The position numbers and the translations under genes are program-made. Shown piece after piece: positions 21,527-30,797 of a DNA stretch of 53,871 nucleotides. The notes beneath the pieces were generated by a model. The model made no database searches. It was not told where the DNA came from and saw only the letters and a list, made by a program, of their open reading frames with translations. The stretch is from the NCBI GenBank assembly GCA_016794305.1, contig JAEUKN010000001.1, positions 116,596-170,466 on the forward strand, given 5' to 3'. This DNA comes from Alphaproteobacteria bacterium (GTDB lineage Bacteria; Pseudomonadota; Alphaproteobacteria; Micavibrionales; Micavibrionaceae). Within the stretch, counting starts at the first letter, position 1. Each line of letters begins with the position of its first letter.

Positions 21527-22732
21527 ATGCCTAAAAAAATCCTATTTTTTGCCGAATATATTACGCTTTCGCATCCGGGGCGATGCTTTGTTTTGGCTGA
21601 TTTGCTCAAAGAGAGTGGCTATGAACTGGCGATTGCGGTTTCACCCAAAGTTTCAAAACTCATCCCGCCGATTTTTTCACGAATATTTGATTTGACCTCG
21701 ATCCCCGGTGAGGTTTTCCTCAATCGTGTGTCGAAAGGCCAGCTTCCCTACACCGATGCGGAATTGGACGCCTATGTGCGGGAAGAGGCGCAGATTCTTG
21801 CAGATTATAAACCTGACCTGATTATCAGTGATTTCCGGCTCTCGCTTGGGGTGAGTGCGCGATTGGCCCATGTCCCGTATGTAAATATTGCCAGCGTGTA
21901 TTGGAAGCCGGAGACACATAAGAAATATATTGTACCTGACCTTTTTCCGTTAACCAGCCTGTTTCCAATTCCACTGGCACAGGCTTTGTTCGATGTGTTT
22001 GCGCCTATGGCGTTTCAGAAATATTGCCGCCTGTTTAATGATTTCAGGGCGTGCCACGGCTTGGCTCCGTTAGGCAATGATATCGCCCATGTTTATACCG
22101 AAGGTGATTATATCATTTATGATGATGTGTTTGGCTTTCGGGCAAGTCCACAGCCCGATGGAGCAACGCGTGAGTTCCATTTGGGTCCTTTGAATTGGGC
22201 GTTGCGCGGGGATTTGCCGGATTGGTGGGGGAAACTGCCTCAGGATCGTCCCAAAATTTTAATCTCTGTCGGGTCCTCGGGTTCGCCTAAAAGTTTTAAT
22301 CATCTGGTCAAGGCTTTGGAACATCGGCGCGAGACACTGATTATCATCACCGCCAAGAATAATATTCGCGACTCATTATCGCCCAACATTGTGTTTGCCG
22401 ATTATTTACCGATGAAAGACGCCATGCAGCACTGCGACCTTTTCGTGGGAAATGGCGGCATCAGCAGCTATTTGGCGTTAGAGGCCGGAATCCCCGCCAT
22501 CGGCATTCCGCACATACTGGATCAGTATCTATGTTGTGAACATTTGAGCTCTACCGGAGCCTGTGAGATGATTCGCGGTGATCGTGTTCGGTCGCGTGAG
22601 TTAAATGGATTGATTGATCGGATGTTGGCGCAGCCTTCTTATCGACTGGCGGCCAAAAAAATGGCCGAAAAAATCGGCCATTCTGATCTTGCGAACAATT
22701 TTTCCGGGATCATTACGAGAATTTTGGCGTAG
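21527..22732 (+). CDS. MGT-like glycosyltransferase (GT1 family)
   Basis: The 401-residue protein shows the GT-B fold of UDP-sugar-dependent glycosyltransferases. The N-terminal acceptor half starts ILFFAEYITLSHPGRCFVLADLL, like macrolide glycosyltransferases. The C-terminal donor half has ILISVGSSGSP and the nucleotide-sugar motif FVGNGGISSYLALEAGIPAIGIPHILDQYLC, where the usual HGG is NGG. No signal or membrane segment is seen. The acceptor is unknown; such enzymes modify small molecules, lipids or toxins. It is preceded by a regulator remnant and a repeat, and converges on tig with only 16 bp between. A link to the AraC/MFS type modules is possible but not shown. Confidence 0.82.
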   Translation: MPKKILFFAEYITLSHPGRCFVLADLLKESGYELAIAVSPKVSKLIPPIFSRIFDLTSIPGEVFLNRVSKGQLPYTDAELDAYVREEAQILADYKPDLIISDFRLSLGVSARLAHVPYVNIASVYWKPETHKKYIVPDLFPLTSLFPIPLAQALFDVFAPMAFQKYCRLFNDFRACHGLAPLGNDIAHVYTEGDYIIYDDVFGFRASPQPDGATREFHLGPLNWALRGDLPDWWGKLPQDRPKILISVGSSGSPKSFNHLVKALEHRRETLIIITAKNNIRDSLSPNIVFADYLPMKDAMQHCDLFVGNGGISSYLALEAGIPAIGIPHILDQYLCCEHLSSTGACEMIRGDRVRSRELNGLIDRMLAQPSYRLAAKKMAEKIGHSDLANNFSGIITRILA

Positions 22733-22748
22733 CCAAAATCTCCCATTT

Positions 22749-24086
22749 TTACTCTTGATCTTCCTCGTCCACCAATTTGGTAAGCTCTTCAATTGTGACA
22801 GCTTTTTCTTCAGTTTTGAGCTGAGAGAGAATATAGCGCACGACTTTTTCCTCATAGAGTGGCGCGCGAATCATATCAACCAGTTTCTGGTTTTTCTGCA
22901 ACATGTTGAAAATTTGATTCATATCGCCGCCCGTGAAATGGCCGAAGCGATTGTAAACTTCGCGCACCAATTCATTTCTGGTCACTTCGATATTGTTGCG
23001 CCGTCCGATTTCCGCCAAAATCAGTCCAAGACGTACGCGACGCTGCGCAATGGGGCGGAGCTCTTCACGATCCGCATCCGATATTTCAGCCCCTTCACGC
23101 TTTTTCTCTTCTTCCATTTGTTTGGTAATGGTTTGGTATTCGGCCTCAACCATGCTGGCGGGCAAGTCAAATTGATGTTTTTCATTCAAAATATCAAACA
23201 GAACACGTTTCATGCGCAAATAGCTGAGTTCATTATATTCTTTTTGCACGCTCTCTCTTGCCGAGTTTTGCATTGCTTCATAAGTCTCAAAGCCCATTTT
23301 TTCGGCCAGAGCCTCTCCGGTTAGAGATTCTGAAGGCTGACGAAGCTCCTTAATATCCGCATGGAATAGGGCACCTTTCCCGGCCAATTCCTTGGCGTGA
23401 TACTCTTCCGGGAATGTTACATCAATATGCACATGTTCGCCGACTTTGTGGCCGATTAATTGTTCTTCAAATCCCGGAATCATACGGCCTTTGCCGATTT
23501 CAACATGCATGTCATCGCCGCTCATCCCCGGCATTTCAACGCCGTCCTTGGTTTGGCCGTGGAAATCAATCACGCAAATATCACCTGTTTGTGCGCCGCG
23601 ATCCTCACTCACCACTTCAGTATCGCGTTGATATTCGCCGGCGCGCTCGATCATGTACTCAATGGCCTTTTCATCGGGGGTTGCGATCGGTTTTTCAATC
23701 GAAACTGTGCTGAGATCCATCGGCTCCACATTCGGCAAAATCTCAAGCTTCATTTTATAGGACAAATCCTTGGTTTCATCGAGTGTGGCGGAGTCACCCA
23801 ATTCAATTTGCGGCTGATTCGCGGCACGGAAATTATGTTGTTGCATGACTTGCGAGATGCTCTCTTGCAAAGCCTTATCAATCACCTCGCCCAAAATGGC
23901 CATACCATGTTGTTTTTTAACCAAGGCCAGCGGCACTTTGCCCTTACGAAACCCGTCCATCCGAATATTTTTGCTGTAATTAACCAATTCCGCATCCATT
24001 TTTTTCTGAATGGTTGCGGCGGGAATCACCACTTCCAGCTCACGATTGAGACCATCTTCCTTCAGCACAGATATTTGCATTTCCAT
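22749..24086 (-). CDS. tig: Trigger factor
   Basis: Trigger factor is the ribosome-bound chaperone with peptidyl-prolyl isomerase activity that meets nascent chains at the tunnel exit. The ribosome-binding signature GFRKGKVPLALV lies near residue 45-56, the FKBP domain covers roughly 150-240 (GDICVIDFHG, PGFEEQLIGHKVGE), and the long helical C-terminal domain follows. At 445 residues it has full length. I kept ATG 24086 because a GAAAG lies a few bases before it; a second in-frame ATG two codons on is possible. tRNA-Leu lies 49 bp upstream on the same strand. The usual neighbours clpP-clpX are not present here. Confidence 0.95.
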   Translation of the reverse strand: MEMQISVLKEDGLNRELEVVIPAATIQKKMDAELVNYSKNIRMDGFRKGKVPLALVKKQHGMAILGEVIDKALQESISQVMQQHNFRAANQPQIELGDSATLDETKDLSYKMKLEILPNVEPMDLSTVSIEKPIATPDEKAIEYMIERAGEYQRDTEVVSEDRGAQTGDICVIDFHGQTKDGVEMPGMSGDDMHVEIGKGRMIPGFEEQLIGHKVGEHVHIDVTFPEEYHAKELAGKGALFHADIKELRQPSESLTGEALAEKMGFETYEAMQNSARESVQKEYNELSYLRMKRVLFDILNEKHQFDLPASMVEAEYQTITKQMEEEKKREGAEISDADREELRPIAQRRVRLGLILAEIGRRNNIEVTRNELVREVYNRFGHFTGGDMNQIFNMLQKNQKLVDMIRAPLYEEKVVRYILSQLKTEEKAVTIEELTKLVDEEDQE

Positions 24087-24134
24087 TCACTTTCAACAAC
24101 GTTAGAATTGGTTAACCTGATCAATCCAAATCGG

Positions 24135-24218
24135 TGGTGCGGGTGAAGGGACTTGAACCCCCACGTCCGAAGACACCAGAACCTAAATCTGGCGCGTCTG
24201 CCATTTCGCCACACCCGC
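24135..24218 (-). tRNA. tRNA-Leu (anticodon UAG)
   Basis: The minus strand folds as an 84-nt cloverleaf with acceptor GCGGGTG/CACCCGC, a CCAGA/TCTGG anticodon stem, loop TTTAGGT with anticodon TAG, a long variable arm (TGTCTTCGGACGT) typical of class II tRNAs, and T-loop GGTTCAAGTCC. The 3' CCA is encoded. It reads CUA and other CUN codons. Confidence 0.95.
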
Positions 24219-24473
24219 ATCCGTTTTGGTTTTGATCTTAAGCGGCTTTTTTATCGCCTTAAGCAGCGTTTGTCCATAGTTTTTTAATGGCTATTCAAGG
24301 GAATTTGACGGCATCACCATATCAAAAAATCACGCAGATGCATTTTTTTATATAAAAATAGCTTTTTTTTCATTATAATGAGATAATATGATTATGAAAT
24401 CGCCTAGATCCTCTGGAGGCATGGCGAGGGACATGGCAGAGTACAAGGGCTGATGACAGGAACAAAGTGACCA

Positions 24474-24869
24474 ATGGAAAAAAACTTAGCTGCCGACACA
24501 CCTAAAACCCGCCCGATTGTCGTGGATGGCAAGACCTATATGATCCCGCCGGATGCGCTCGTGCTGCCCAGTGTCGTGAGCGGCGATCGGAGTGCCGAGC
24601 TTTTGGTTAATGAAGAGGGCCAAGCCATGGTCCTATACGATCAGCCGCTGCCGATTTTTGTCGATTGGGTGGAATATGATGTGGATCTGTCGTTATTAAC
24701 TTTTGTGTCCTATAGCGGTGAGATTATGGGGCTCGGCATGAAAATCCATAAACCTTTCCGCCCGTGTTTGAGCCAATCCAAGCAAATTATGCTGATTTAC
24801 ATGGAAAATGGCGAACAGGTTGGCTCATTCTACCCCGCTAAAGTAATCGTGCGCGATGTGGGGATGTGA
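24474..24869 (+). CDS. Small protein of unknown function
   Basis: A 131-residue soluble protein without signal peptide, membrane segment or known motif. It is mostly beta-strand-like with alternating hydrophobic residues (VVDGKTYMIPPDALVLPS, VEYDVDLSLLTFVSYSG, KQIMLIYMENGEQVGSFYPAKVIVRD). It is followed 35 bp later by another unknown gene on the same strand, so the pair may form an operon. The 255-bp gap upstream, after tRNA-Leu, is AT-rich and should hold the promoter; no RNA gene was recognised in it. Confidence 0.65.
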   Translation: MEKNLAADTPKTRPIVVDGKTYMIPPDALVLPSVVSGDRSAELLVNEEGQAMVLYDQPLPIFVDWVEYDVDLSLLTFVSYSGEIMGLGMKIHKPFRPCLSQSKQIMLIYMENGEQVGSFYPAKVIVRDVGM

Positions 24870-24904
24870 TAAGAGATAACGTAATATAATAGTGAGGGAT
24901 TAAA

Positions 24905-26284
24905 ATGGCAGGTAAAGTTACAGATTCAAATGAAATACGTTTGAGAGCAGCCCTTGATAGATGGCATAATATTCATCCAGGTTCGGGAAATTCTCAAAAA
25001 TCCTCAATAGAGCTAGAAGAGCAAATAAAAGCGCATCCGAATATTCAAAAATTTCTTAATAGCTTAGAAAAAGGCAATCTCATTAACCCGGCCGTTGCTG
25101 ATGCTTTGGTTGCAAAATGGAAAAGCGACCCACAGTTTTTAGATAATCTTGATAATAATCTCGGGAAAGAAGGCGTTGCGGACCAGTTAAGGCAGGCAAT
25201 GGGAGACCCTAAGAATACGCAAGCTCTCATCGCCGTTATAAATGCTGTTGGACAAGAAGTTCCCCCGGCTCCCGCTCCTGCTCCTGCTGCGGGAGTATCA
25301 CAGCCTAATCCAGGTGCTTCGCCGCCTGCGGCAGCTCCCGCGCCTGCCGCAGGGAGGACTGCGAGTTCCACAGCCCCCGCCGGTGGTCAACAGGCACCTC
25401 CACCTACTGCACCGCCGCCAGCTGGGGGACATGCGGCCGGCGGGCAGTCCGCAGGTGCTTCTGGCGGAGGAGGAAGCCATGGGACGGGGGCTCCTCAATC
25501 CGCCGCAGGTGGTGGAGGGCAAGAAAATTTAGTAATGGAAGCTGTGGCAAAACTGGCGGCTAAAGCAAAAGAGTTTGGCATTGATCAAGCAACCATTGAT
25601 GGATTCGTAGAGACCGTTAGAAAGGGTACTGGTAAAGGTGGCTTACAAGAGAGAATATATAAAAATTTAAAAGATAATCCGCAACTTGTAACAGCAGTGG
25701 ATGGGTTAGGAGAAATGGATGTTAATAAGCTGGGATATTTTAAAACTACTGTTAAAGTGCAATTTGTGGATTTATTAAGCGATCCTAATAAATTGGCGGA
25801 TCCAAATTATGCAAAATTTTTAATAAGTGTGGCCCCTCGATCATCTTCCTCTCCTGCTGGTCAACAAAACGGCGCAGGGAGAAGCACAACAACTGGATTT
25901 GACTTTTCTAATTTTGGTGCTGGATTACAAGGAGCGTTTGGTAAAATAGGGGAATTTTTTAGCTCAGAAAACTTAGGCAAATTAAAAGACACGCTCATGG
26001 GTCTGTTCAATAAATTAGGGGAATTTATAAACTCATTATTTAGTAGCGGAGGAACAATCTTTAGTATGGCCGGAGGCCCGGGGGCAGAACGGGGCGGTCA
26101 GCGCATGTCCGCACATGTTGCGCCGGCAGGTAGCAGATCCCCGGTGGTTGTTGATGCCGGTACGGGAAGTGTCAGCCCAGGGGGATATCGCGGAGACGTC
26201 CCTTCTGTCGGTCCCGATCATCGCAGGCTACCTGGAGCTGCTCCGGGCGGAACGAACGGACCGGGCGGACATGCGGTCGTTTAA
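24905..26284 (+). CDS. Unknown protein with Pro/Ala/Gly-rich linker between two helical domains
   Basis: The 459-residue protein has a helical N-terminal domain (1-115), a very long linker of Pro, Ala and Gly (about 116-205), a second helical domain (about 208-305) and an amphipathic segment rich in Phe, Leu and Gly (NFGAGLQGAFGKIGEFF, then LMGLFNKLGEFINSLF). A Gly/Pro-rich tail closes it. The two helical domains share a loose pattern (a NP or DNP turn, L-x-x-A-x-x-L, and DP near the end) and may be a duplication. There is no signal peptide, yet the composition resembles secreted or surface proteins. The second half codes with more AT than the neighbours. It converges on mutS with 15 bp between. 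Function unknown. Confidence 0.65.
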   Translation: MAGKVTDSNEIRLRAALDRWHNIHPGSGNSQKSSIELEEQIKAHPNIQKFLNSLEKGNLINPAVADALVAKWKSDPQFLDNLDNNLGKEGVADQLRQAMGDPKNTQALIAVINAVGQEVPPAPAPAPAAGVSQPNPGASPPAAAPAPAAGRTASSTAPAGGQQAPPPTAPPPAGGHAAGGQSAGASGGGGSHGTGAPQSAAGGGGQENLVMEAVAKLAAKAKEFGIDQATIDGFVETVRKGTGKGGLQERIYKNLKDNPQLVTAVDGLGEMDVNKLGYFKTTVKVQFVDLLSDPNKLADPNYAKFLISVAPRSSSSPAGQQNGAGRSTTTGFDFSNFGAGLQGAFGKIGEFFSSENLGKLKDTLMGLFNKLGEFINSLFSSGGTIFSMAGGPGAERGGQRMSAHVAPAGSRSPVVVDAGTGSVSPGGYRGDVPSVGPDHRRLPGAAPGGTNGPGGHAVV

Positions 26285-26299
26285 AGGAGTGGAAAGTGA

Positions 26300-29203
26300 T
26301 TATTCACTCACCATCCCTTTGAGGCGATAGATCATCTCTAACGCTTCGCGGGGGGTGATTGTGTCGGGGTTGAGAGCGGCCAAGGTTTTTGCCAAGGTTT
26401 TTTCGGGCGTGTTTTCGAGCGTATGGTCCGGCTCAGATTTTTCCAATGATTGCACGGTCGCAGGAGTTTGGAGTGCGCGGGATGAGGGGGCATGTGCCTG
26501 CGATTGTGAATTTTGCGCACTCCCGGGCAAATGGGGAAGATGCGAAAATAATGGCAAATCAGTCAATCCGGTTTGCGATTTATGATCCTCCAGCATGCCC
26601 AAAATCTGCGCCGCGCGGGTGAGGAGTTTTTCAGGCAATCCCGCAAGCCGCGCCACATGAAGCCCATAGGATCGGTCGGCCGTTCCCGCGATCACCTTAT
26701 GCATAAAAATCACGTCATCTTTCCATTCGCGCACCTGCATCGTGTGGCACGCCAGATGATCAAGTTGCGATTGAAGATGCGTGAGTTCATGGTAATGCGT
26801 GGCGAACAACCCGCGACAACCAATCTGATGATGCAGAAATTCTAACGCCGCCCAGGCAATGGAAAGCCCGTCATAGGTTGCCGTTCCGCGCCCGATTTCA
26901 TCCAAAATCACCAATGATTTCGCCGTGGCATTTTTTAAAATTGCTGCGGTTTCAACCATTTCCATCATAAAGGTGGATTGGCCGCGCGCCAGATCATCGG
27001 ATGCCCCCACGCGGGAGAAAATCTTGTCCACCACCCCGATACGGGCAGCATCGGCGGGCACGTAAAACCCTGCCTGCGCCAACATCGCGATTAAGGCATT
27101 CTGGCGTAAAAAGGTGGATTTCCCCGCCATATTGGGACCGGTGAGCAGCCAGAGTTTTTCGGTAGTTTCCAACCGACAGTCATTCCCGATAAAATTTTGA
27201 TGATTTTTTTTCAGGAAAATTTCCACCACCGGATGGCGGCCGTTTTCAATGTGAAAATCCGGCCCGTTTGTGATTTCGGGCCGCACATAATGACGATCAT
27301 GCGCAATGGCGGCATTGGCCGCCGCGACATCGAGCATACCGAGCGAGTGCGCGATGATGCTCAATTCATCCGCGTGAGTCATCACATTTGCGCAAAATTG
27401 GGTGAAAATTGCTTGCTCTAACGCCAGTGATTTTTCGGCGGCATCGTTAATATCACGTTCCAGATTGACCAGTTCCGCCGTGGTAAAACGCACCGCATTG
27501 GCCATGGTTTGACGGTGGATATAATGATGTTTGAAATCACTTTGCTGCGCGTCCTGTATTCGCCCATTCATCAATAATTTATCGGCGCGTTTGGCCGGCA
27601 CCTCAATAAAATAGCCGAGAATATTGTTGTGGCTGATTTTGAGGGTATCAATGCCGCAATCATGGGCGTAGTCATGTTGGAGCGCGGCAATGAGTTGGCG
27701 CGTCGAGCTTTTGAGCGTGCGAAAATGATCAAGTTCAGCGGAAAATCCCTCCCTGATAAAGCCGCCGTCACGGGCCAGAAGTGGCGGCGAAGGGGAGAGG
27801 GCTTGGTTTAACTCCTCACGCAAGGACTCTAGATTTTCAGAGATTTTGAGCCCCTCAATCATCCCGCGAAGTGCCGTAGCGGACCAATTTTTTTCCAACA
27901 TTTTCGCCCGCAGGACGGAAGTATGGGTCAGCGCATCACATATCGCCGTCAGATCACGCGGCCCCGCACGTTGCAGGCTGATCCGGGCCAGCGCGCGTTC
28001 AATATCGGGAATGTGTTTGAGCCATTGCCGCAAATCCGTACAGCAGAGGAAATCTTCCAGGAAAATTGCGACTTCATCAAGCCGTTGGTTAATTTCCGCG
28101 CTATCACAACTCGGTGCGGTGAGGCGTTTATGCAGGAGCCGCGCCCCAGACGCGGTGAGGGTTTCATCAATCATGTCAAGCAGTGCGCCGGACCGTTCGC
28201 CGCTTTGGGTGCGCACAATTTCGAGGGAGCGAAGGGTGGAGGCATCAATTTCCATGCTCGCGCCATTTTCAAGGGCAATGGGCGGACGCAGGTGAGGCAT
28301 GGCGCCCTTTTGCGTATCAAAAATATACCCCAAAAGCGCCGCGCACACGACATGCGCCGCGGCTTTTTCGCCCGATTCACCGCGCAATACGGGGAAACGA
28401 TCATGCAAAAGATCAAGATTTTTTGCGGCAAAAAATGATGGCGATGGAAGAGGTGTGAGGGCCGCAAGATCCGATAAATTATTTTTTAAATCACCGATGG
28501 GGGTGACATCAAAAAAATCATGAGGAACCAGAATTTCGGTGGGGGACCAGCGCAGCATCAGCGAAGGGAGTTGCGCAAGGGAGGAATGTTCAAATTCAAA
28601 CTCCCCCGTTGAAATATCCACTCTTGCTGCGATCACATCGCCATTGCTGCGCAGGGTTTTATGCGCCAAAGCTACAAGATATTGGTGAGATTTCGCCGCG
28701 AGCAAATGATCCTCAGTCAAGGTGCCGGGTGTAACGATGCGGATGACTTCGCGGGTGACGAGGGCTTTGTAACCACCGCGTTTCTTGGCTTCTTCGGGCG
28801 TTTCCGTTTGTTCACAAATCGCGATTTTGTGGCCTGCGCGGATCAGTTTGGCGACATAGGGATCGCACGCATGAAACGGCACGCCACACATGGCAATGTC
28901 ATCGCCCTGAGTTTTTCCGCGTTTGGTGAGGGTGATATCGAGAATTTTGGATGCGATCAAAGCATCATCGCCGAATAGTTCATAGAAATCACCCATGCGG
29001 TAAAATACGAGGCAATCCGGGTGCGCGGCCTTCACACTCAGATACTGCGCCATCATCGGCGTATGGCCCTGTGCCGCAAACTCATCCGCGGTGGCTGCGG
29101 GGGCTGCGGGAGACTCAAGGGGTATCGCCGCGCCCTCCGGTTCGGGCAAGTCAGCAGGGTCAATTTTTTCAAGCACAGGGTTTTTAAGCGCGGGAGCAGG
29201 CAT
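26300..29203 (-). CDS. mutS: DNA mismatch repair protein MutS
   Basis: MutS finds base mismatches and small loops and recruits MutL. The mismatch-reading motif YRMGDFYELF with the stacking Phe is in the N-terminal domain, and the ATPase domain has Walker A GPNMAGKST, Walker B VILDEIGRGTATYDG and the conserved TH box FATHYHELTHL. At 967 residues it is longer than E. coli MutS because of a 40-residue Pro/Ala-rich N-terminal extension and a Gln/Pro/Ser-rich stretch before the C-terminal helix-turn-helix. The start at 29203 is the only ATG before the conserved QGHTPMMAQYL. It lies 28 bp downstream of pepA. Confidence 0.95.
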   Translation of the reverse strand: MPAPALKNPVLEKIDPADLPEPEGAAIPLESPAAPAATADEFAAQGHTPMMAQYLSVKAAHPDCLVFYRMGDFYELFGDDALIASKILDITLTKRGKTQGDDIAMCGVPFHACDPYVAKLIRAGHKIAICEQTETPEEAKKRGGYKALVTREVIRIVTPGTLTEDHLLAAKSHQYLVALAHKTLRSNGDVIAARVDISTGEFEFEHSSLAQLPSLMLRWSPTEILVPHDFFDVTPIGDLKNNLSDLAALTPLPSPSFFAAKNLDLLHDRFPVLRGESGEKAAAHVVCAALLGYIFDTQKGAMPHLRPPIALENGASMEIDASTLRSLEIVRTQSGERSGALLDMIDETLTASGARLLHKRLTAPSCDSAEINQRLDEVAIFLEDFLCCTDLRQWLKHIPDIERALARISLQRAGPRDLTAICDALTHTSVLRAKMLEKNWSATALRGMIEGLKISENLESLREELNQALSPSPPLLARDGGFIREGFSAELDHFRTLKSSTRQLIAALQHDYAHDCGIDTLKISHNNILGYFIEVPAKRADKLLMNGRIQDAQQSDFKHHYIHRQTMANAVRFTTAELVNLERDINDAAEKSLALEQAIFTQFCANVMTHADELSIIAHSLGMLDVAAANAAIAHDRHYVRPEITNGPDFHIENGRHPVVEIFLKKNHQNFIGNDCRLETTEKLWLLTGPNMAGKSTFLRQNALIAMLAQAGFYVPADAARIGVVDKIFSRVGASDDLARGQSTFMMEMVETAAILKNATAKSLVILDEIGRGTATYDGLSIAWAALEFLHHQIGCRGLFATHYHELTHLQSQLDHLACHTMQVREWKDDVIFMHKVIAGTADRSYGLHVARLAGLPEKLLTRAAQILGMLEDHKSQTGLTDLPLFSHLPHLPGSAQNSQSQAHAPSSRALQTPATVQSLEKSEPDHTLENTPEKTLAKTLAALNPDTITPREALEMIYRLKGMVSE

Positions 29204-29231
29204 CGTCAGTCAACTTTATCAATCATTTCTA

Positions 29232-30698
29232 TCAATCATCTTTGAACTTATATTTTTTCAAGATATAGGACGATATGGCGCGCACGCCCATCTCGCGCCC
29301 GCCGACGGACCGTCCGGGTTGCGCCGCACTCTGCCAGGCACGTTCATCAATATGCACCCAATCGGTTTGCGGGGTGACGAAATGCTGCAGAAATAACGCC
29401 GCCGTAATCGCACCCGCCGGGTTGCCGCCGCCGGTGTTATTCAGGTCGGCAATGGGAGATGCAATATCCTTTTTATATCCCTGCCACAGCGGCATATGCC
29501 AGAGTGGGTCATCAAGATCGAGCGACAATTTTTTAATGTCATTGGCTGTTGTGTCATTGTTGGAAAAGAGCGAACCCATATCATAGCCGACACCGTAATA
29601 TGAGGCACCGGTGAGCGTGGTGAAATCAATGAGGAGTTCCGGGGTATCCTCGCACGCATAAGCCAAAGCATCAGCCACCACCAAGCGACCTTCGGCATCC
29701 GTGTTGCCGATTTCAATGGTTTTGCCGTTCCGCGCGGTTAAAATATCACTGGGGCGATAGGATGCACCGGAAACGGAATTTTCGGCGCAAGGTATGAGCA
29801 CACGGAGGTAAATGGGGGCCTCCAGACTCATTAAAATCAGGGCGGTGGCCATCGCCATGGCCGCCCCGCCCATATCCTTTTTCATCAGCAACATGGAATC
29901 GCCGGTCTTGATGTTGAGCCCACCCGTGTCAAAACAAATCCCCTTGCCGACCAAGGTTACATGCGGGTGGTCGGGACTGCCCCATGTGATCTCAGCCAAG
30001 GCCGGTGGGCGTGGACTTCCCTGACCCACAGCATAAATTAATGGGAGATTATGATGCAGCAAATCTTCGCCGGAGATAATGGTGCAACTTGCATCAAAAT
30101 TTTGCGCCAGTTTAGCCGCGCATTGCGCCAGTGTCTGCGGCCCCAGAGCGTTGGGGGGGAGGTTGATCAGATTGCGCACCAAATAGGCCGCGCGGGCATA
30201 GGCTATGGCACAGGAAAAATCTATTTTTTGCGAGATTTTTAACCGTGGGAGGGTCCGATCATCTTTTTTGAAATGTGTGAAACGGTAACAGGATAAAAGC
30301 CATCCGCAAACCAGATGACGGTGGTCCTTGTCTGATAAACCAGTGGTTTTAATTTCAAAAATTTTATGAATGTTGATAAGGGATTCGGCCGCGGCACAGA
30401 TGGTATAAAGGCCGATTTTTTGCTCATAGCCTAGCAAAATCATCTCAAGCAAGCCATCCTGCCCGATGATTTTTATAAAGCTTTTATCCTTGGCGGTCCA
30501 TTTTTGTTGCTCAATTTGCGCACGCACGTGATCGGCAAATTTCGATGTGGATTTTTTAAATTGCGAGCATTCCACCACATAAATCGGGATCATTTTTGAC
30601 TCTAACGCATCCGCCGCCCTAACCTTTGTGACCAGCACATCGGGGAGGGATAAAAAATCAAAGTCCGTTGCAGAATCTGTTGTAACATCCTTGGTCAT
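29232..30698 (-). CDS. pepA: Leucyl aminopeptidase family M17
   Basis: The 488-residue cytosolic metallopeptidase carries the M17 signature NTDAEGRLVVADALAYA, the upstream metal ligands in VGKGICFDTGG and KKDMGGAA, and a C-terminal catalytic core of usual size; the N-terminal domain is less conserved. It removes N-terminal residues, often leucine, from peptides. It follows dxs and precedes mutS on the same strand. Confidence 0.88.
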   Translation of the reverse strand: MTKDVTTDSATDFDFLSLPDVLVTKVRAADALESKMIPIYVVECSQFKKSTSKFADHVRAQIEQQKWTAKDKSFIKIIGQDGLLEMILLGYEQKIGLYTICAAAESLINIHKIFEIKTTGLSDKDHRHLVCGWLLSCYRFTHFKKDDRTLPRLKISQKIDFSCAIAYARAAYLVRNLINLPPNALGPQTLAQCAAKLAQNFDASCTIISGEDLLHHNLPLIYAVGQGSPRPPALAEITWGSPDHPHVTLVGKGICFDTGGLNIKTGDSMLLMKKDMGGAAMAMATALILMSLEAPIYLRVLIPCAENSVSGASYRPSDILTARNGKTIEIGNTDAEGRLVVADALAYACEDTPELLIDFTTLTGASYYGVGYDMGSLFSNNDTTANDIKKLSLDLDDPLWHMPLWQGYKKDIASPIADLNNTGGGNPAGAITAALFLQHFVTPQTDWVHIDERAWQSAAQPGRSVGGREMGVRAISSYILKKYKFKDD

Positions 30699-30797
30699 GA
30701 AATTATTCCTTTATCCTTTGGTGCGTATCTTTCCAAATTTTTGCGGCGTTATCCGGTATGTTCCCACCCAAATTTAGGTGGTAAGAGAATGATGAGA

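Noticed and set aside
23460..24146. Long plus-strand open frame of 228 codons
   Set aside because: It is antisense to tig, rich in His, Phe and Asn as expected of a shadow frame, and has no ribosome site.
24219..24473. Attachment site or integrase remnant next to tRNA-Leu
   Set aside because: No duplication of the tRNA 3' end was seen downstream of the two unknown genes and no recombinase gene is present.
27846..28438. Overlapping plus-strand open frames of 149 and 171 codons
   Set aside because: They are antisense to mutS, whose motifs are unambiguous; their composition (Arg/Ser/Ala-rich) is that of complementary frames.
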